Assembly: GCA_002189035.1 (NCBI GenBank)
Contig: NEEC01000002.1
Coordinates: 2,852,001 to 2,916,000, forward strand
Length of the DNA stretch: 64,000 bases
Direction: 5' to 3'
Origin: Utricularia gibba
Taxonomy: Eukaryota; Streptophyta; Magnoliopsida; Lamiales; Lentibulariaceae
Shown here piece after piece: positions 24,173 through 36,497 of the stretch. Position numbers and translations under genes: made by a program. Every line of letters begins with the position of its first letter. Position 1 is the stretch's first letter. The notes below the pieces were generated by a model that was given only the letters and a program-made list of their open reading frames with translations, did not search any database and was not told where the DNA came from.

Positions 24173-25898
24173 CAGCGAAAAAGAAATCCCGGGCGTCGAT
24201 TTCTAATTGTGTTGAATAAAATACTCAATCATAGCCTTCGAATGGCGAATTGCACCAACATGTGGGTTTTACTGCGACCCATCAACAAACGGTGGTTGCA
24301 CACTTAACCATCCACAACAGTCTTTTCCGCAATAAATCATGGAATTCATGAAAACTACACACAGACACACAAAAGCTCTAATTTTCACGCTTCAAGGCGG
24401 CAACTTTCCTTGTATAGGCTTACTTCCCTTCCCAGGAAACAATACTAGAGAACACAGTGACTGGGGTGGGAATGAATCGCGGGACCGTGTGTATTCTGGG
24501 CTCGATCTACGGAGACTGGGAGAAGAAGAATGGGTCGTGTTCTCCTGGATGTTGCCAAATTTCTGTTACCTCGAAGCGTGGATCCCTTGGTGAGTTCCAA
24601 GATCCTTATTCTTGACACTTTCCACTGGAATCCCTGCTGTCAGATTTGTCAATCAGACAAAAAAACTCAATCCAGTTCCGGTCGACAGAAACAGCAGCTG
24701 GGCAGGGCATTCGTCAAGAAACGCAGTTTTGCCGTTTGGGGGCTTCCCGCTGCCGGATTGGTTTTGTTATTGGGCTGGCCCACTCCATAACCCAACTTCT
24801 GCATCCTTGTGGTTCTGTTTTTAATATAAATATAAATATTTATAAACAAAATCAGCAATATTACTTTTTATTTGAAAATTATTGAGAACATGGTGGCATT
24901 GGTTCCCATTATTTGATAAGTTTGCAAAATTTTTCCCTAAAGTTTATTCTTTCAAAATTTTGGATAATCAACCTCTTATTATATCATATATGCATAATGT
25001 ACATCAATATATGTGTATATATACATTACATATAAATAATGTATACATGTGTACATAATATGTTATTATTTTACACAACATATTCTACAACAACTAGGAT
25101 CATATGAGTGAATATTACATATTGCACTTCATATGGAGGTGAGTCCCTCAATTCATGGAGAGAAAGGAGGAATGACTTAACAATTCAAAACAAACTAGAT
25201 GCTAATCAACAGATCTATTTAAAAAAAATCAATTTATAAGATATTAATGAATACGAGCGCAAGAAATCAATATTTTTAGAGAATTAATTTGATATAAATG
25301 AATAACTAACATATTGTATACTTTAGACAATTATATTGGATAAGTATTTTCTTAAATTTTGTAATTACAGCTAAATGTATATCTAAATATTTTAGCTCTA
25401 AAAAAATTTAATGATAAAGAATTTGTGTTCGACATATATGTTTAAAATATATAGAAAACAAACTAAAATACCTTTCTTACTTAAAATGCATTTAAGTAAG
25501 AAAGTTTATATTCCAAAGGATTTTGATAAGCATGATCAAAATAGTTATAAAATCATTATATAAATAACATTTGTATTAGAAAATATATTTATTAAATAAA
25601 TAAAATTATCAATGCATACGTGTTTAAATTTTTAAATAAATCTACCAAATATGGAATAACATGAGAAAAGAAAATCAGAAGCGCATGGATTTGCGATAAG
25701 TCGTGAAAGCCCGAACCCTTCACACGTGCGAACACACGAACTACAACACTAAAAACCAGAGTAAATTAGATTTACATGTGGATTTCCAATCGATCAATTA
25801 TTGTACCATCAGACGTATTGGGTGGATGCATCAAGGATTCAGACACCCCAAACACAAGCACAGAGGTGGGAAAACACAAACGAACTCTTGATCTCCGG
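24173..25898. other. ARP3 promoter region and AT-rich spacer
   Basis: From 24173 to about 24800 the composition is balanced, as expected for the ARP3 promoter and leader; overlapping frames there have no recognisable product. From 24850 to 25700 the sequence is very AT-rich with no visible feature. The final part (25700-25898) is probably the 3' UTR of the small CSPT gene. Confidence 0.45.
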
Positions 25899-26126
25899 CT
25901 AGGTGCTTCCTTCCGATGGTGATTTCAGGCCGCCCGGAGCCCCACCGGCGGCACTCTTCGACCTCACGAGGCTGGGAGTCCGGTGAAGCCTGCATCGAAA
26001 CGAACCTGCATGGGTTGTAGGAGAACAGAGACAGTTGTGTTTGGGAACACTTTCCTGCCGTGCAAGCCCACCACCAGAAGGAATTCCAACCTTGAGTTGC
26101 TTGGTGATCATTGCTTCCGTCCCCAT
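25899..26126 (-). CDS. Small CSPT-motif protein (serine-rich-protein-related family), 75 aa
   Basis: A single-exon minus-strand frame from the ATG at 26126 encodes 75 residues. Its core, CLCSPTTHAGSFRCRLH (residues 32-48), matches the signature of a plant-only family annotated as serine-rich protein-related (typical form C-C-SPT-HPGSFRC--H). Three cysteines (32, 34, 45) and the histidines suggest a compact or metal-binding fold, but no function is known to me. The remainder is low-complexity Ser/Gly/Lys. An Ala replaces the usual Pro before GSFRC. Upstream in-frame Met codons exist (to 26270), but the hydrophobic extension they would add is not typical. Confidence 0.7.
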   Translation of the reverse strand: MGTEAMITKQLKVGIPSGGGLARQESVPKHNCLCSPTTHAGSFRCRLHRTPSLVRSKSAAGGAPGGLKSPSEGST

Positions 26127-29100
26127 CACTGACAGAACAACTGATAAGATGAAAACACACAAGTATTGTAATATGAAGGAGTTGTGGTGGCTGGGAATAA
26201 ATAGAGTAAGAAAAAGCTGTGACTCTGGTTCAAAGAAGAAGATAAGATAGAGATACCGTGAGGCCTTCATTATCTTGAATCATGGATCCCCACAATTACA
26301 TGAAAAAGAGTCAAAAGACATCGACACTGGTTTGTCTAATCCTGAAAACCGTGCACCATCAAACTTCTCTTAATCTCTTCTACCTCTAAAATGCCAAGTA
26401 CCGTGCAAAAGAAACACATCTATTAACACGCACCAGAAGAAACTTCACCAGGTACATGCTCGTCTATTTAATGCCGATGAGGATGAAGTGAAGTGTGAGG
26501 AGGAAATGAAAGCAACAACTCCTGTTCACGAGTTTGACAATCAAAGTTCTGGTTTCCAGATAGTGTTAATGCGCCAACCACTCAATCTTATCTGCTCATC
26601 CAAAAGAGCCCCATGAATGCAGATATTGCATGGGATAGGAATCTTCCGCTTTTGATTTTCTAAAGAAGGTGTTGCACCACCATGGAAATAGGATTGAGTG
26701 ACTCAGAGTTCATCATCCATGATGCTACCATGTGAAAAGATCTTGGTTGGGAGTCAAAGGAGCCTATCCTTAGGACCTTAACCATGCATACTGCACAAGA
26801 TTTTCAGGCCTCATAATTGAAGCCCACACTAAATAACAAATCAATTTACTGTCTTTATTATCTTTTTAGAAATCTGTTCATTTATCACTATTCCTTAGAA
26901 ACCTACCTTTTCTCTTTTTTTTTTTAGAAAAATATTGTTTCCTATTATTCATTAAATTAAAGACATAATCTGTTAACCAATTTCTATTTAATCACGCAAC
27001 TTCAATAGAATTCAAATAATTATATATAAGTGAAAAATTAAAAATATGGACTTTAATATAACAAGAATTTGTTTTTACAAGATAGCAATAGTTAGGATTT
27101 TTCCGAGCAATTGAACTAAATGTTAGATTTATATTTTAGGAATTGAACAAAAGGAATTACACATTTAAACCCTAAATTAGTACGCAATTCAAGGAGAAAA
27201 TCGAATAATTTTAGTCAAATTATATTATATTCAATAAACTAAATTCCTTTCAATAAAATAATCAAATTTTTATTCATGGATTTGTATTCAATTTAGGATT
27301 TTTCCAATTACTTTCGTTAGGAATCAAGTTTGAATTGAATTAAATATTCATATATTTAATAGCACACAATATGTAATTTTTTTAAAAGATTTCTTAAGGA
27401 TGGATAGATTTCCAGGGAGAGATTTGTTGAGTGGATAGATTTCTAAATTACTCTAATACGGTTTATAAGGGTCTTTTGCGCATATTACATAATGCTTATG
27501 CATGAATTTAATGTAAGTGCCAAATGGAAAACACTAAAATATTAATATAATAGTTGTACCAAACAAACATGTCAAAAATATCTATATTTTTTCTATGTAT
27601 TTTTCTTGTTATGTTTGTTTTTTGTTTTCTACATATATGCTCCAAGTCTAAATAAAGGAGCCAAACATTATTCACATAATTTAACATTGATTATGAACAA
27701 TGAATTCCTTTTTAAGTAAATTTTAGTTTAATTCACTGGATTTTTTTCAATTTCATTAATAAATATATATTGCAAGAAGCTTAAAGATACCTCGTTGGTA
27801 TAATTAAATTGTCAACAAATAGTAGTATAGTAAAATATTGCTTAGGAAGGAAGTGTTCAAGTAAATACTACTAAATGAATAAAGTTCAAACAAGATTTGT
27901 TTAAAAACCAGCCTCATGAAAGCCCCTAAATCTAAGGTGCTTAATGCCTAACAATATAAGATCCAGAAAGGTATCTATACTCTGAAAAGACTTAAGTAGC
28001 ATAATCTTTAATAAGACGTTCTCTATATATAAAAGACTTGAGCATATACTATCTGAAAACATATCACACTTAAGCCATGTTTGATATGCTGGCTTGGGTG
28101 GGTTTGACAATAAACCTACGTATGGTACATGAGTTGCGTACAGGTGAACATAAACTAGTCTAGTATTCATAAATCTAGCTGAAACCCACTTTCATTGTTT
28201 TTCATAATCCGGTGGGAGGGGGGTCAATTTACATAAACACATCTCATGTCTTCCCATTCTGCTCCTTAACCCAATCTCTTTGAAAACAAAATTGCTACAG
28301 ATCTGCTATCGATCTGCTGAACATGACTTTATGAGCTGGATAATTGTGCGGTGTTTGCCTTCAAAAAATTGGGAGCCAGCGTCTAGTACCTGCTACATTT
28401 TTTGGATGCTCTCATTCATGATCCAATCCTCATTTCTGGTTGCTATCCTTGGTACATTTTTTTATCTACTATTTGTTTTTGGTATAAATAAGGAGCACTC
28501 GATCTGGAAGTACTATACGGTTATTGTTTAAACACTCATTATTTGTATATTTTTTCTAGACATTGTTTGGAACACCTACATTCGAACTAACTCACGTGGC
28601 AACCATCTATACAGCACCCTAGTAGACTGTTGTAATGCTCGATATTAAATAAACATTGCGTTTACAGTACATATGGAATGTGTTGCACAATCAAATTATT
28701 ACAATATTTGTATTTTATATGAAAGGTATATTTGTTATTTTATACATAAAATCTTCAAATACCTAATTTTTATTCCTCATATCAAATGCATGTTCACGTA
28801 TAACTCAAATAAATTATTACTATCAACCAAACAAAAATTATCTTTTAAATCAAAAAAAATGTGTTTATTTAAACTCAAATAAAATAAGTATAATTTAAAC
28901 TCTAACCCATGTATCAAACACATCCTTAAATCATACGCTCAAGCACTTAATATTTAGAACGACCTCACACATGAAACACTCATATGGAAATCAAGACACG
29001 AGCAACTCTAGGAGCAAAGAGACTGAATCGACTTCATAGGGAATTGAGAGAGAAAGACTTATAAAAAGCGACAGTGTTCGGATAATTGATAAGGTTCATC

Positions 29101-29399
29101 TAGATGGATACAATTTTTAAGACTAAATAGGGGGCCACAATTATAAAGAGCTAGAACAAGGGACATCATTAAATACCCAATAAATATCTTGACACATAAA
29201 ATGAGTATGAGTAAACCTTGAAAAGATTAATAGTGATAACTCATGAGATAAAAATAAATAATTTATATGAAAATATATTTTTCTAAAAGATAAGATATAT
29301 ATAATATTCTCTATATAAAATAAGATTTTTTTTCATATTTAGGATTTCTAGAATATTAAAAGATCTTCATAAATATCTATAAAAAGATATTGAGTCCAC

Positions 29400-29400
<1 letters not shown>

Positions 29401-29431
<31 letters not shown>

Positions 29432-29436
29432 CTCTC
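29401..29436. repeat. Compound microsatellite A(n)-(CA)n-(CT)n
   Basis: A run of about 17 A residues is followed by roughly eight CA units and then CTCTCTC. This is a simple-sequence repeat with no coding context. Confidence 0.85.
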
Positions 29437-31251
29437 TCCGTCGCTTGAAGGTACCTTGAGACCAATAGAGTTTTTGGAGTTTCCAACAAAAGATTATTGT
29501 AGCCACAAACATCTCTTCCATCCCTATTATTTATCAAAATGACATAATTGATCATCAAATTATTAATATTCATCTTCATTATTTCATAATCAAATAATAT
29601 ATATCATCAATATTTAAAAATAGAGCAAACTTGATCTCAATTGTTAATCAGTTGGCATTTTTGGTCCCCATCATAACTGCGGCAGAAATAGTTACCATTA
29701 CATTTCAAAATGATAAAATTAATCCCCATAATTAAATACTAATTTTTCCCCAAATTTGATTTGTCTACCGTTGACCGTTGGCGACGGTGGCATTCACCGG
29801 CGGTCGACACCCGCCTCAGTACTAGACTGCTCGCCCGAGCACCATCGCCAACGGTGAATGCAACCGCCTGACGTCTTGGTCGTACCAGATCTGAGGAGCC
29901 GTTATTGGGCCTTCGCCGCCAGAGCGCCGCATCAAGCGACCAGCAGCCGCTGGCCCTTAGCTTTCAGTAGAAGAAAATATTGATATATTTAACCTGAGAA
30001 ATCTAATTTAAAAGATACATCAAAGAGATAGGGAGTAGAAGAGCCTCGGGTAGACTTGCATTCTCTTACGGTAATTAGTCTCTCCAAAGGGTTAGAACAT
30101 CTTTAATGCTTTTCAGAAATATTGACTTGGAGAATCGCAAAATTCTCGGTGCCTTTGTTAGAATCGTTTCCATGGAAATGAGATTTATTCCTTTCCACTT
30201 AACTTTCATTAAACTAAGAATTTTCTCAAGATTAATATACGTTTTCGAAAAATCATATCAATATTTCTGAAAATGTTTAAAGTTAGTAGTGAGTATACTA
30301 TTCTTGGAACTTCAAGATTTGCTTCAATTGAGGCGTTTTCACCTTTAATCCGAAGCTTCATCCTTTCCATCACGAGAACGTGCGTACGTACGATCGCCTA
30401 GTGAGCTTGCTTTTCCTGGTCTCCGTACCCTAGAGTATATTCATGGATCTTGCGTTCCTGAACCCTAAATTCGTACAATTTTATTTCACGGCCTACGACT
30501 TGGCCTACGATGCAGCAGAGTCAACCCAAGGAACATAAAGTGATTACAAATTCCCATTGAAAAAAAAATAAAAATCACCACTGAGGCACGACGACACAAA
30601 CGCCCCATTCAAAATGCGACTCGGCGGCACCGCATCAATGGCCCCTTGAAACAAAAACCATATAAACTTTATTAGCAATGATAATAATCATGCTTTTAGT
30701 GGGTTAATAAAGTACCTATATAACTATTTCAATAACATTTATCAAAATATTTTAATTTTCTTAATCAAATAAGTTCTTGTTTGTTATTTTCAATTTATCT
30801 AAGGATAAATAAATTAAATATATTATTAATTAAATTATTTCATTATTTAATTTCTAGTGTTTTACAACTTAATCTTTTGATTTAAAAATTCAAATAATAG
30901 AAAAAATCATTGCATAGGTTAGTGGGCACCCGTCATGGAGCATATTCTATTTGTAGGGTGCCGGTCAAGTCTACCGTGAATCATATTTAAAAAATGATAG
31001 CGTGTGATTACCAAAAGGGCGCATTGAATCAAGATACCGTACTATTGAGCTGCGTGTCCGGGCCGACACCGCAAGTCAACCTGCAAAGATGCAGTTTAGA
31101 ATTAGAATCTGAATCGTTTGATTCTTCAGACGCTTGAGAGCTCCATCCCTCCCGTTCCTGCGACTCGGCGACACCTCTGCGCTCTCGCCGTATCCCTTCG
31201 TTTCCCACAAAAGGCTTTTTATCGCTTGCTGCTCCTCCCATCTCCGCCCTG

Positions 31252-31258
31252 TATAAAT
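31252..31258 (+). promoter_or_regulatory. Possible TATA box of the NRT2 gene
   Basis: TATAAAT lies 45 bases before the NRT2 start codon in an otherwise balanced-composition stretch. If used, the leader would be under about 20 bases, which is short; the site is therefore only a candidate. Confidence 0.3.
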
Positions 31259-31302
31259 CTTGCTCTACTCCAATTCCAAACCCTGAAGTAGAACCAGAAA
31301 GC

Positions 31303-32929
31303 ATGGAGGAGAAGAACTTCGCCATAGCGGTGGACTCGGAGCACAAATCGACTGAGTTCCGGATATACTCATTCGCCGCTCCTCACATGCGTACATTTCA
31401 ACTCTCGTGGATCTCCTTCTTCGCGTGCTTTGTCTCTACCTTCGCGGCCCCTCCCCTGCTGCCCATCATCCGCGACAATCTGAGTCTCACTGCTAGCGAC
31501 ATCGGGAACGCCGGAATCGCATCGGTTTCCGGTGTGATCCTCGCCCGTCTTGTGATCGGAACCGCGTGCGATCTTTTTGGGCCGAGATTAGCCACCTCGA
31601 TCATCATGCTGCTCACCGCACCGGCGGTGTTTTGCTTCGCCGTCGTTGACTCCGCGGATACGTTTCTCATAGTTCGCTTCTTTGCGGGGTTCTCCTTGGG
31701 GACTTTCGTGTGCACCCAGTTCTGGATGAGCTCGATGTTCTCCCCGAAAGTCGTTGGAACCGCGAACGGATTCTCCGGCGGCTGGGGGAATCTCGGCGGT
31801 GGAGCTACGCAGCTTATAATGCCTCTAGTGTTCGATCTCATACGCCAGATCGGCGCGACCAAATTCATGGCATGGAGAATTGCTTTCTTCATACCGGGGC
31901 TCTTTCAGATGATCATGGCGTACGCAGTTTTCTTCTTCGGTCAAGATTTGCCGGACGGGAACTATGGGGAGGTTCATAGATCTGGGTCTAAACACAAGGA
32001 CAACTTCTTTCAGGTAGACTAACTTGTAAGAAAGCAGGTAGGCCATCCATCATCCATGTAACTCAATTTCTAACACAACTCCTCAATTTTACAACAGGTC
32101 CTTCGTCACGCAGTTGGAAATTACAGAGGGTGGATACTGTCGATAACTTATGGGTACTGCTTCGGGGTTGAGCTCACAATCGACAACATCATAGCACAGT
32201 ATTTCTACGATCGCTTCCATCTGAATCTTTCAACCTCTGGAATCATCGCCGCCAGTTTCGGGCTAGCGAATGTGTTTTCCCGGCCCGGTGGCGGTGTGCT
32301 GTCGGATGTAGTATCGAGGAAGCTAGGAATGAGAGGCAGGTTGTGGACTCTGTGGATAGTACAAACATTAGGAGGATTATTTTGTATTCTACTGGGAAAG
32401 GTCGGATCTTTAGGCGCATCAGTAGCCATTCTTCTCGTCTTCTCAATTTTCGTGCAGGCTGCTTGTGGCCTCACATATGGGATCGTCCCTTTCGTTTCTA
32501 GAAGGTCTGGGCCCTCAATTGTTTTCACACAGTGTTCAACGTCGTAACTGACGGGTTGACTGTACCTACAGGTCGCTCGGAATCATCTCCGGCATGACGG
32601 GCGCCGGAGGAAGCTTAGGAGCAGTGCTAACGCAGGTGATCTTCTTCAGAGGATCACACTATTCTACAGAGACGGGGATAACGTTGATGGGGATCATGAT
32701 CGTATGCTGCACGATCTTGATCATTATCATATACTTCCCACCCTGGGGAGGTATGTTTTGCCCGCCGGCCAAATCCGCGACGGAGGAAGACTACTACTTG
32801 TCGGAATGGAGCCCGGAGGAGAAGGAAAAAGGTTTCCACGCTGCAAGCGTGAGGTTCTCCGAGAACAGCCGGAGCGAGCGAGGTCCCCGGGTCGGACCGG
32901 ACCCGTCTTCAAATGGAGCGACTCCATGA
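31303..32929 (+). CDS. High-affinity nitrate transporter, NRT2 family, 3 exons
   Basis: Exons 31303-32013, 32098-32504 and 32572-32929 join in frame to 491 residues. The protein is a 12-span major-facilitator of the nitrate/nitrite porter family at the plasma membrane, working as proton-coupled nitrate uptake, usually with an NRT3/NAR2 partner. Family landmarks are [41 protein letters not shown], the nitrate signature [32 protein letters not shown], and a C-terminal [19 protein letters not shown] followed by [11 protein letters not shown]. Length and N-terminus fit the shorter NRT2.5/2.7-like members better than the ~530-residue NRT2.1 type, but I cannot place it firmly. No break is seen. Confidence 0.92.
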
Positions 32930-34200
32930 GTTTCAAGTGAGTGTGATGTCACTCAGGACAGCTAGTGTAATACAAGAACCTGTGTTTTGTGGTTGATGTG
33001 TGTTTAGGTATTTAAACATGCATGTTTTGTAAACACATGAAAATAATTATAATAAAATATTTAAAAACCCATCTTCTATATGATTTGTCTTTTATTTTTA
33101 TTTTAAAATTTTAAATAATTAAAAATAATTATATAAATTGATATTTAATATTAATTATTATAAAATATATATTCTAAATAAGTCTATCAAATATAAAATT
33201 ATTTCAAACACACATATATAACATATGTTATACATATCAAATAAACTTTATATTTTAATAATCTAATATGTGTTTATTTAAATATGATTAACTTAATATA
33301 TCAACAATTAAACTATACCTATTAAACATGAGTGATTCGCAAAATGCATATGTTTAAATAATTAAACATGTCACAATAGCATCACATCACAGATTTTGAA
33401 AAAAATATCAATCATAAGTGTGAAACCGCTCAGAAAACGAAACTTTCATGAAATTCAAAGCGTTTACATTATCACATAATGGTGCAATGCGGTTACAGAA
33501 GCTCTCGGCGTTCAGCTGACCATCCGCAAATCAATTCCGGCACTGGAAAACATCGCCGCCGCCGTGCGGATGATGGCGTTAAAGAGAACTGGGGAGTCCA
33601 ATGCGAATTGGAATCAACTAGCTCATTCGTTACTCGTAATAGATCAAATATGGTATGGGCCAATATACCCATGTCAAAAGCCCAATAATTTGTTCTAATT
33701 GGCCAACCCAAGCTCAACATGATTTTTTTTCTATGATTAACAAATCGGACACGAATTTTGATATAATTGAATAAATAAATAAAATAGTTTTAAATTTGCC
33801 CAGCGGATCTTAGTGGATGATAACGGAAAAGGACAAACGTGGGGCCCATTCGCCATAACTTGAACTGAGTGCACATAAATTACAAAAATTAAAAAACAAA
33901 AGGATTAATTGGCTAACCGACAATCCCTTTGACTTCCAAACGTATATTTACACATTTTAATTCATTATGTATTTTAATTATAATATGTCACATGTTTAAA
34001 ATTGAAAATATATTTTTATATAGGTTTTAAATATATATACATTAAGATAATATTATATTAAATAGATTTGTTGAAATTGTTTGTTAATTATCTCATAACT
34101 AAAAAAATATATGATTTTTAATAATAAAAAAGTAGCTTACACAATCATGTTAAATTATGGATCATCTTGAAGATGTTATTCACAGAGACCTCAAATTGTA
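32930..34200. other. Spacer between NRT2 and KNOX genes
   Basis: AT-rich with no recognisable gene. A short GC-richer segment at 33480-33720 has small overlapping frames on both strands without family resemblance. Confidence 0.5.
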
Positions 34201-36034
34201 TCAAAAGAAATGCCCTGGGAAATCACCCGCTGCAAGCTGCATGAGATCGGAGGGCTTCCAGTGTCTCTTCCTCTGGTTTATAAACCAGTTACTGATCTGC
34301 TTCTGATCCAGCCCCGTCGTCTCCGCTAGAAATGCCTTATCGGCTTCCTGCAAAAACCATCTCAAATCAGCATTAAGAAGCAAAGTGATGCTGTTTGGTA
34401 TGGGCATTTTATTACAGTGGGATAGGGCCATTTGCGGTGAAGATTCCACCATAGGAGAAGCGTTTCGGTTGCCTCCTTGGGGAGCTTCCCTCCCTTCTTC
34501 TTCCTGGAGAAGGCTTGTTTCAGACTGCCGATGTCGCCGCCGTATCGACGTCGGAGAGACTGCTTCACCTCCTCATCGTTGCTTTTCAGTTCCTCGGAGG
34601 AGGACGCTGTACCCAATTACAGAATTCAGTTGTAAAACACAACCCCCACAAAAAAAAGTCCATGTTGTGAATGGATCCTTGTCAGTTGCATTTGGCTCCA
34701 TCTTCGCCCCGAGTTAAGAAAAACAAAACAAACACATGGGGGGGTCTCTTCGGTCCTCGTGTCTACTTGAACACAGGAGCAGATAATTATGAAGAGTAAA
34801 GGAAGAGGTCTAGAGAAGGGACAAGAAGCTAATGCAGACAAACTGTGTACGGGTGCGGGGCACAGGATCAGCGCAAATCTAGGGCTGTCCACGTGAACGA
34901 ACCGAACCATTGGCAATAACATTCACTCTTTTGTCCTAATTTCAACGCAAAAAAAAAAAAAAAACGAATATTTTAAAGTAAAAAAAAATAAGAATCCCAC
35001 TTGTCCTAATCTGCCCGTACACTACATAGACATCGAACCCTAGCACTCAAATGGAAGTTTATCGTAGAACACATTTCAACATGTGAAAATGAAGCAAAGA
35101 ATCAAATTGCGAAGCAGAAGCATGCACAGATTTATTGGTTAAGTCAGTGACTGATTATGCCTCTCTTTTTCCGGTGTAATCAACTGTTCAAAGGGACTGT
35201 GGCTACACTTTCCTTCCGAATACCTGAACCAGTAAGCTACTGCACTTATATTAGGATTTGGAACCAAGGTTTGGACATACAGAACATCCTATGGAATTAA
35301 CACTCCACGGACAGAGATCTTGGAGTTGTAGAGTTTCATCGTGACCCGTGGGTGCAATGAAAACCTGATATTACGGTAGCTGAAGAAGCCGAATTTTTAC
35401 CTTCACACAGACTGCGAAGCTGGGTTTCGATTTTGTTGAGGAAGGAAGCTGCTTCATCCAAGGGTTGAGATAATCCTGTCTTCAGTTCCACTAACATGCT
35501 GCAATAAGCTTCCTTCATAGAAAAAAAATGGTGAAACTTTACATTTTTATATAATTCACGTAAAATAATCCGAACCATGAACTCATCGAGCTCTGGATCC
35601 GTTCCCAAGTGAATCCCAGATGCAAAGTTAACACTTTCTCCCTGGACTTCTTCTAGAAGGCATGCCATCTCCACCGGGGCTCCGACCTGTTGCTCCGATT
35701 TCAGTATGATTCGAATAGGGAGCAATCTGGAAACCAGAGGGAAACAGGCGCCTTATCTTACCTTCTGGCAATCGATGTGAGCATGGAGCAGCTTTGTGTA
35801 ACGAGGGTGTGAAGCGATCTTTGCCTTTATCATCTGATGATCGTCGGCGTCTATGGAAACGTACTGAATCTGAGCCGCCTCCGCCGCCGGAACCTGTAGA
35901 TCCTCCGGGAAGAGGAAACACGATTTGTCATCGGAGTAATAGCTTTCCCGTTTCCCGAAATCATCCCATAGATTCCTTCCATTTGGTGGAATTTGGCAAG
36001 AAGAAGAAGAAGAGCATATCAAACAAATATCCAT
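34201..36034 (-). CDS. Class I KNOX homeobox protein (KNAT2/KNAT6-like), 5 exons
   Basis: Exons in coding order are 35762-36034, 35576-35686, 35401-35512, 34416-34606 and 34201-34347, giving 277 residues. KNOX1 begins about residue 63 ([11 protein letters not shown]...[20 protein letters not shown]). KNOX2 follows (ELDEFM...[11 protein letters not shown]...[12 protein letters not shown]), then the ELK region (about 183-204) and a TALE homeodomain (about 205-267) with the three-residue loop PYP and [13 protein letters not shown] in helix 3. Class I KNOX proteins keep meristem cells undifferentiated and pair with BELL proteins in the nucleus. The DCQKVGAP and FLNKIE wording is closest to KNAT2/6. 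An 800-bp intron 3 splits KNOX2 from ELK, as is usual. All junctions are canonical and in frame. Confidence 0.9.
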
Positions 36035-36497
36035 TTTTTAAACATGAGCAGAAAAGAAATTTTTCTAAAACAAAACAAAAACAAATAATGTAAGTAATTG
36101 CATATTATTTTTTAGCCCCCCAAAAAGTTGTAATTACAAATTACACGGTTTCCAAGTAGGAACAACTGCAACTATTCTCATAAATTACTATTTGGGCCCC
36201 TTTTTTGCACCAAAAGATAAGTGGAGGGACATGCAGATCCAAAAGAAAGTTGATTGATTTGATGTCTTTGTCAGTTAAAGCTGTCTGCCGGATGCCTATT
36301 TGGGCCTTAATTGGGCTTTAGTTTTGGGCCTTTATCTGTTTTCTTATTAAAATTAATTCAAAATTATCTGGAATTGATTTATTAACACAAAACACTTTGA
36401 AGTCGTCCCTGCCGAGCTTCTCCCTCTGCCTCGAAGTCCGTTTGAAATCGCTAGTATTACATATCCCCGGTAACCGTCACCATCTTCCTCGCCGGTG

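Larger units (their letters stand above)
26127..31302. other. Long intergenic region, no supportable gene
   Basis: I see no gene in this 5.2 kb. It is mostly AT-rich. It holds a simple-sequence tract at 29401-29436 (A-run, then CA and CT repeats), an imperfect GC-rich inverted repeat at 29775-29861, and possible old MITE ends near 28068 and 28925. The left end is the promoter side of the CSPT gene and the right end (about 31030-31302) is the promoter and leader of the nitrate transporter. Confidence 0.5.

Noticed and set aside
24530-24858. Overlapping frames on both strands above ARP3
   Set aside because: Low-complexity, mutually overlapping and without family resemblance; probably promoter or spacer.
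31398-31892. 164-codon minus-strand frame opposite NRT2 exon 1
   Set aside because: It is the antisense shadow of a GC-rich transporter exon; the translation has no family features.
35513-35575. KNOX frame continuing without interruption between exons 2 and 3
   Set aside because: The in-frame 63 bases are an intron by splice signals, and removing them restores the conserved ELDEFM-EAYC junction of KNOX2.
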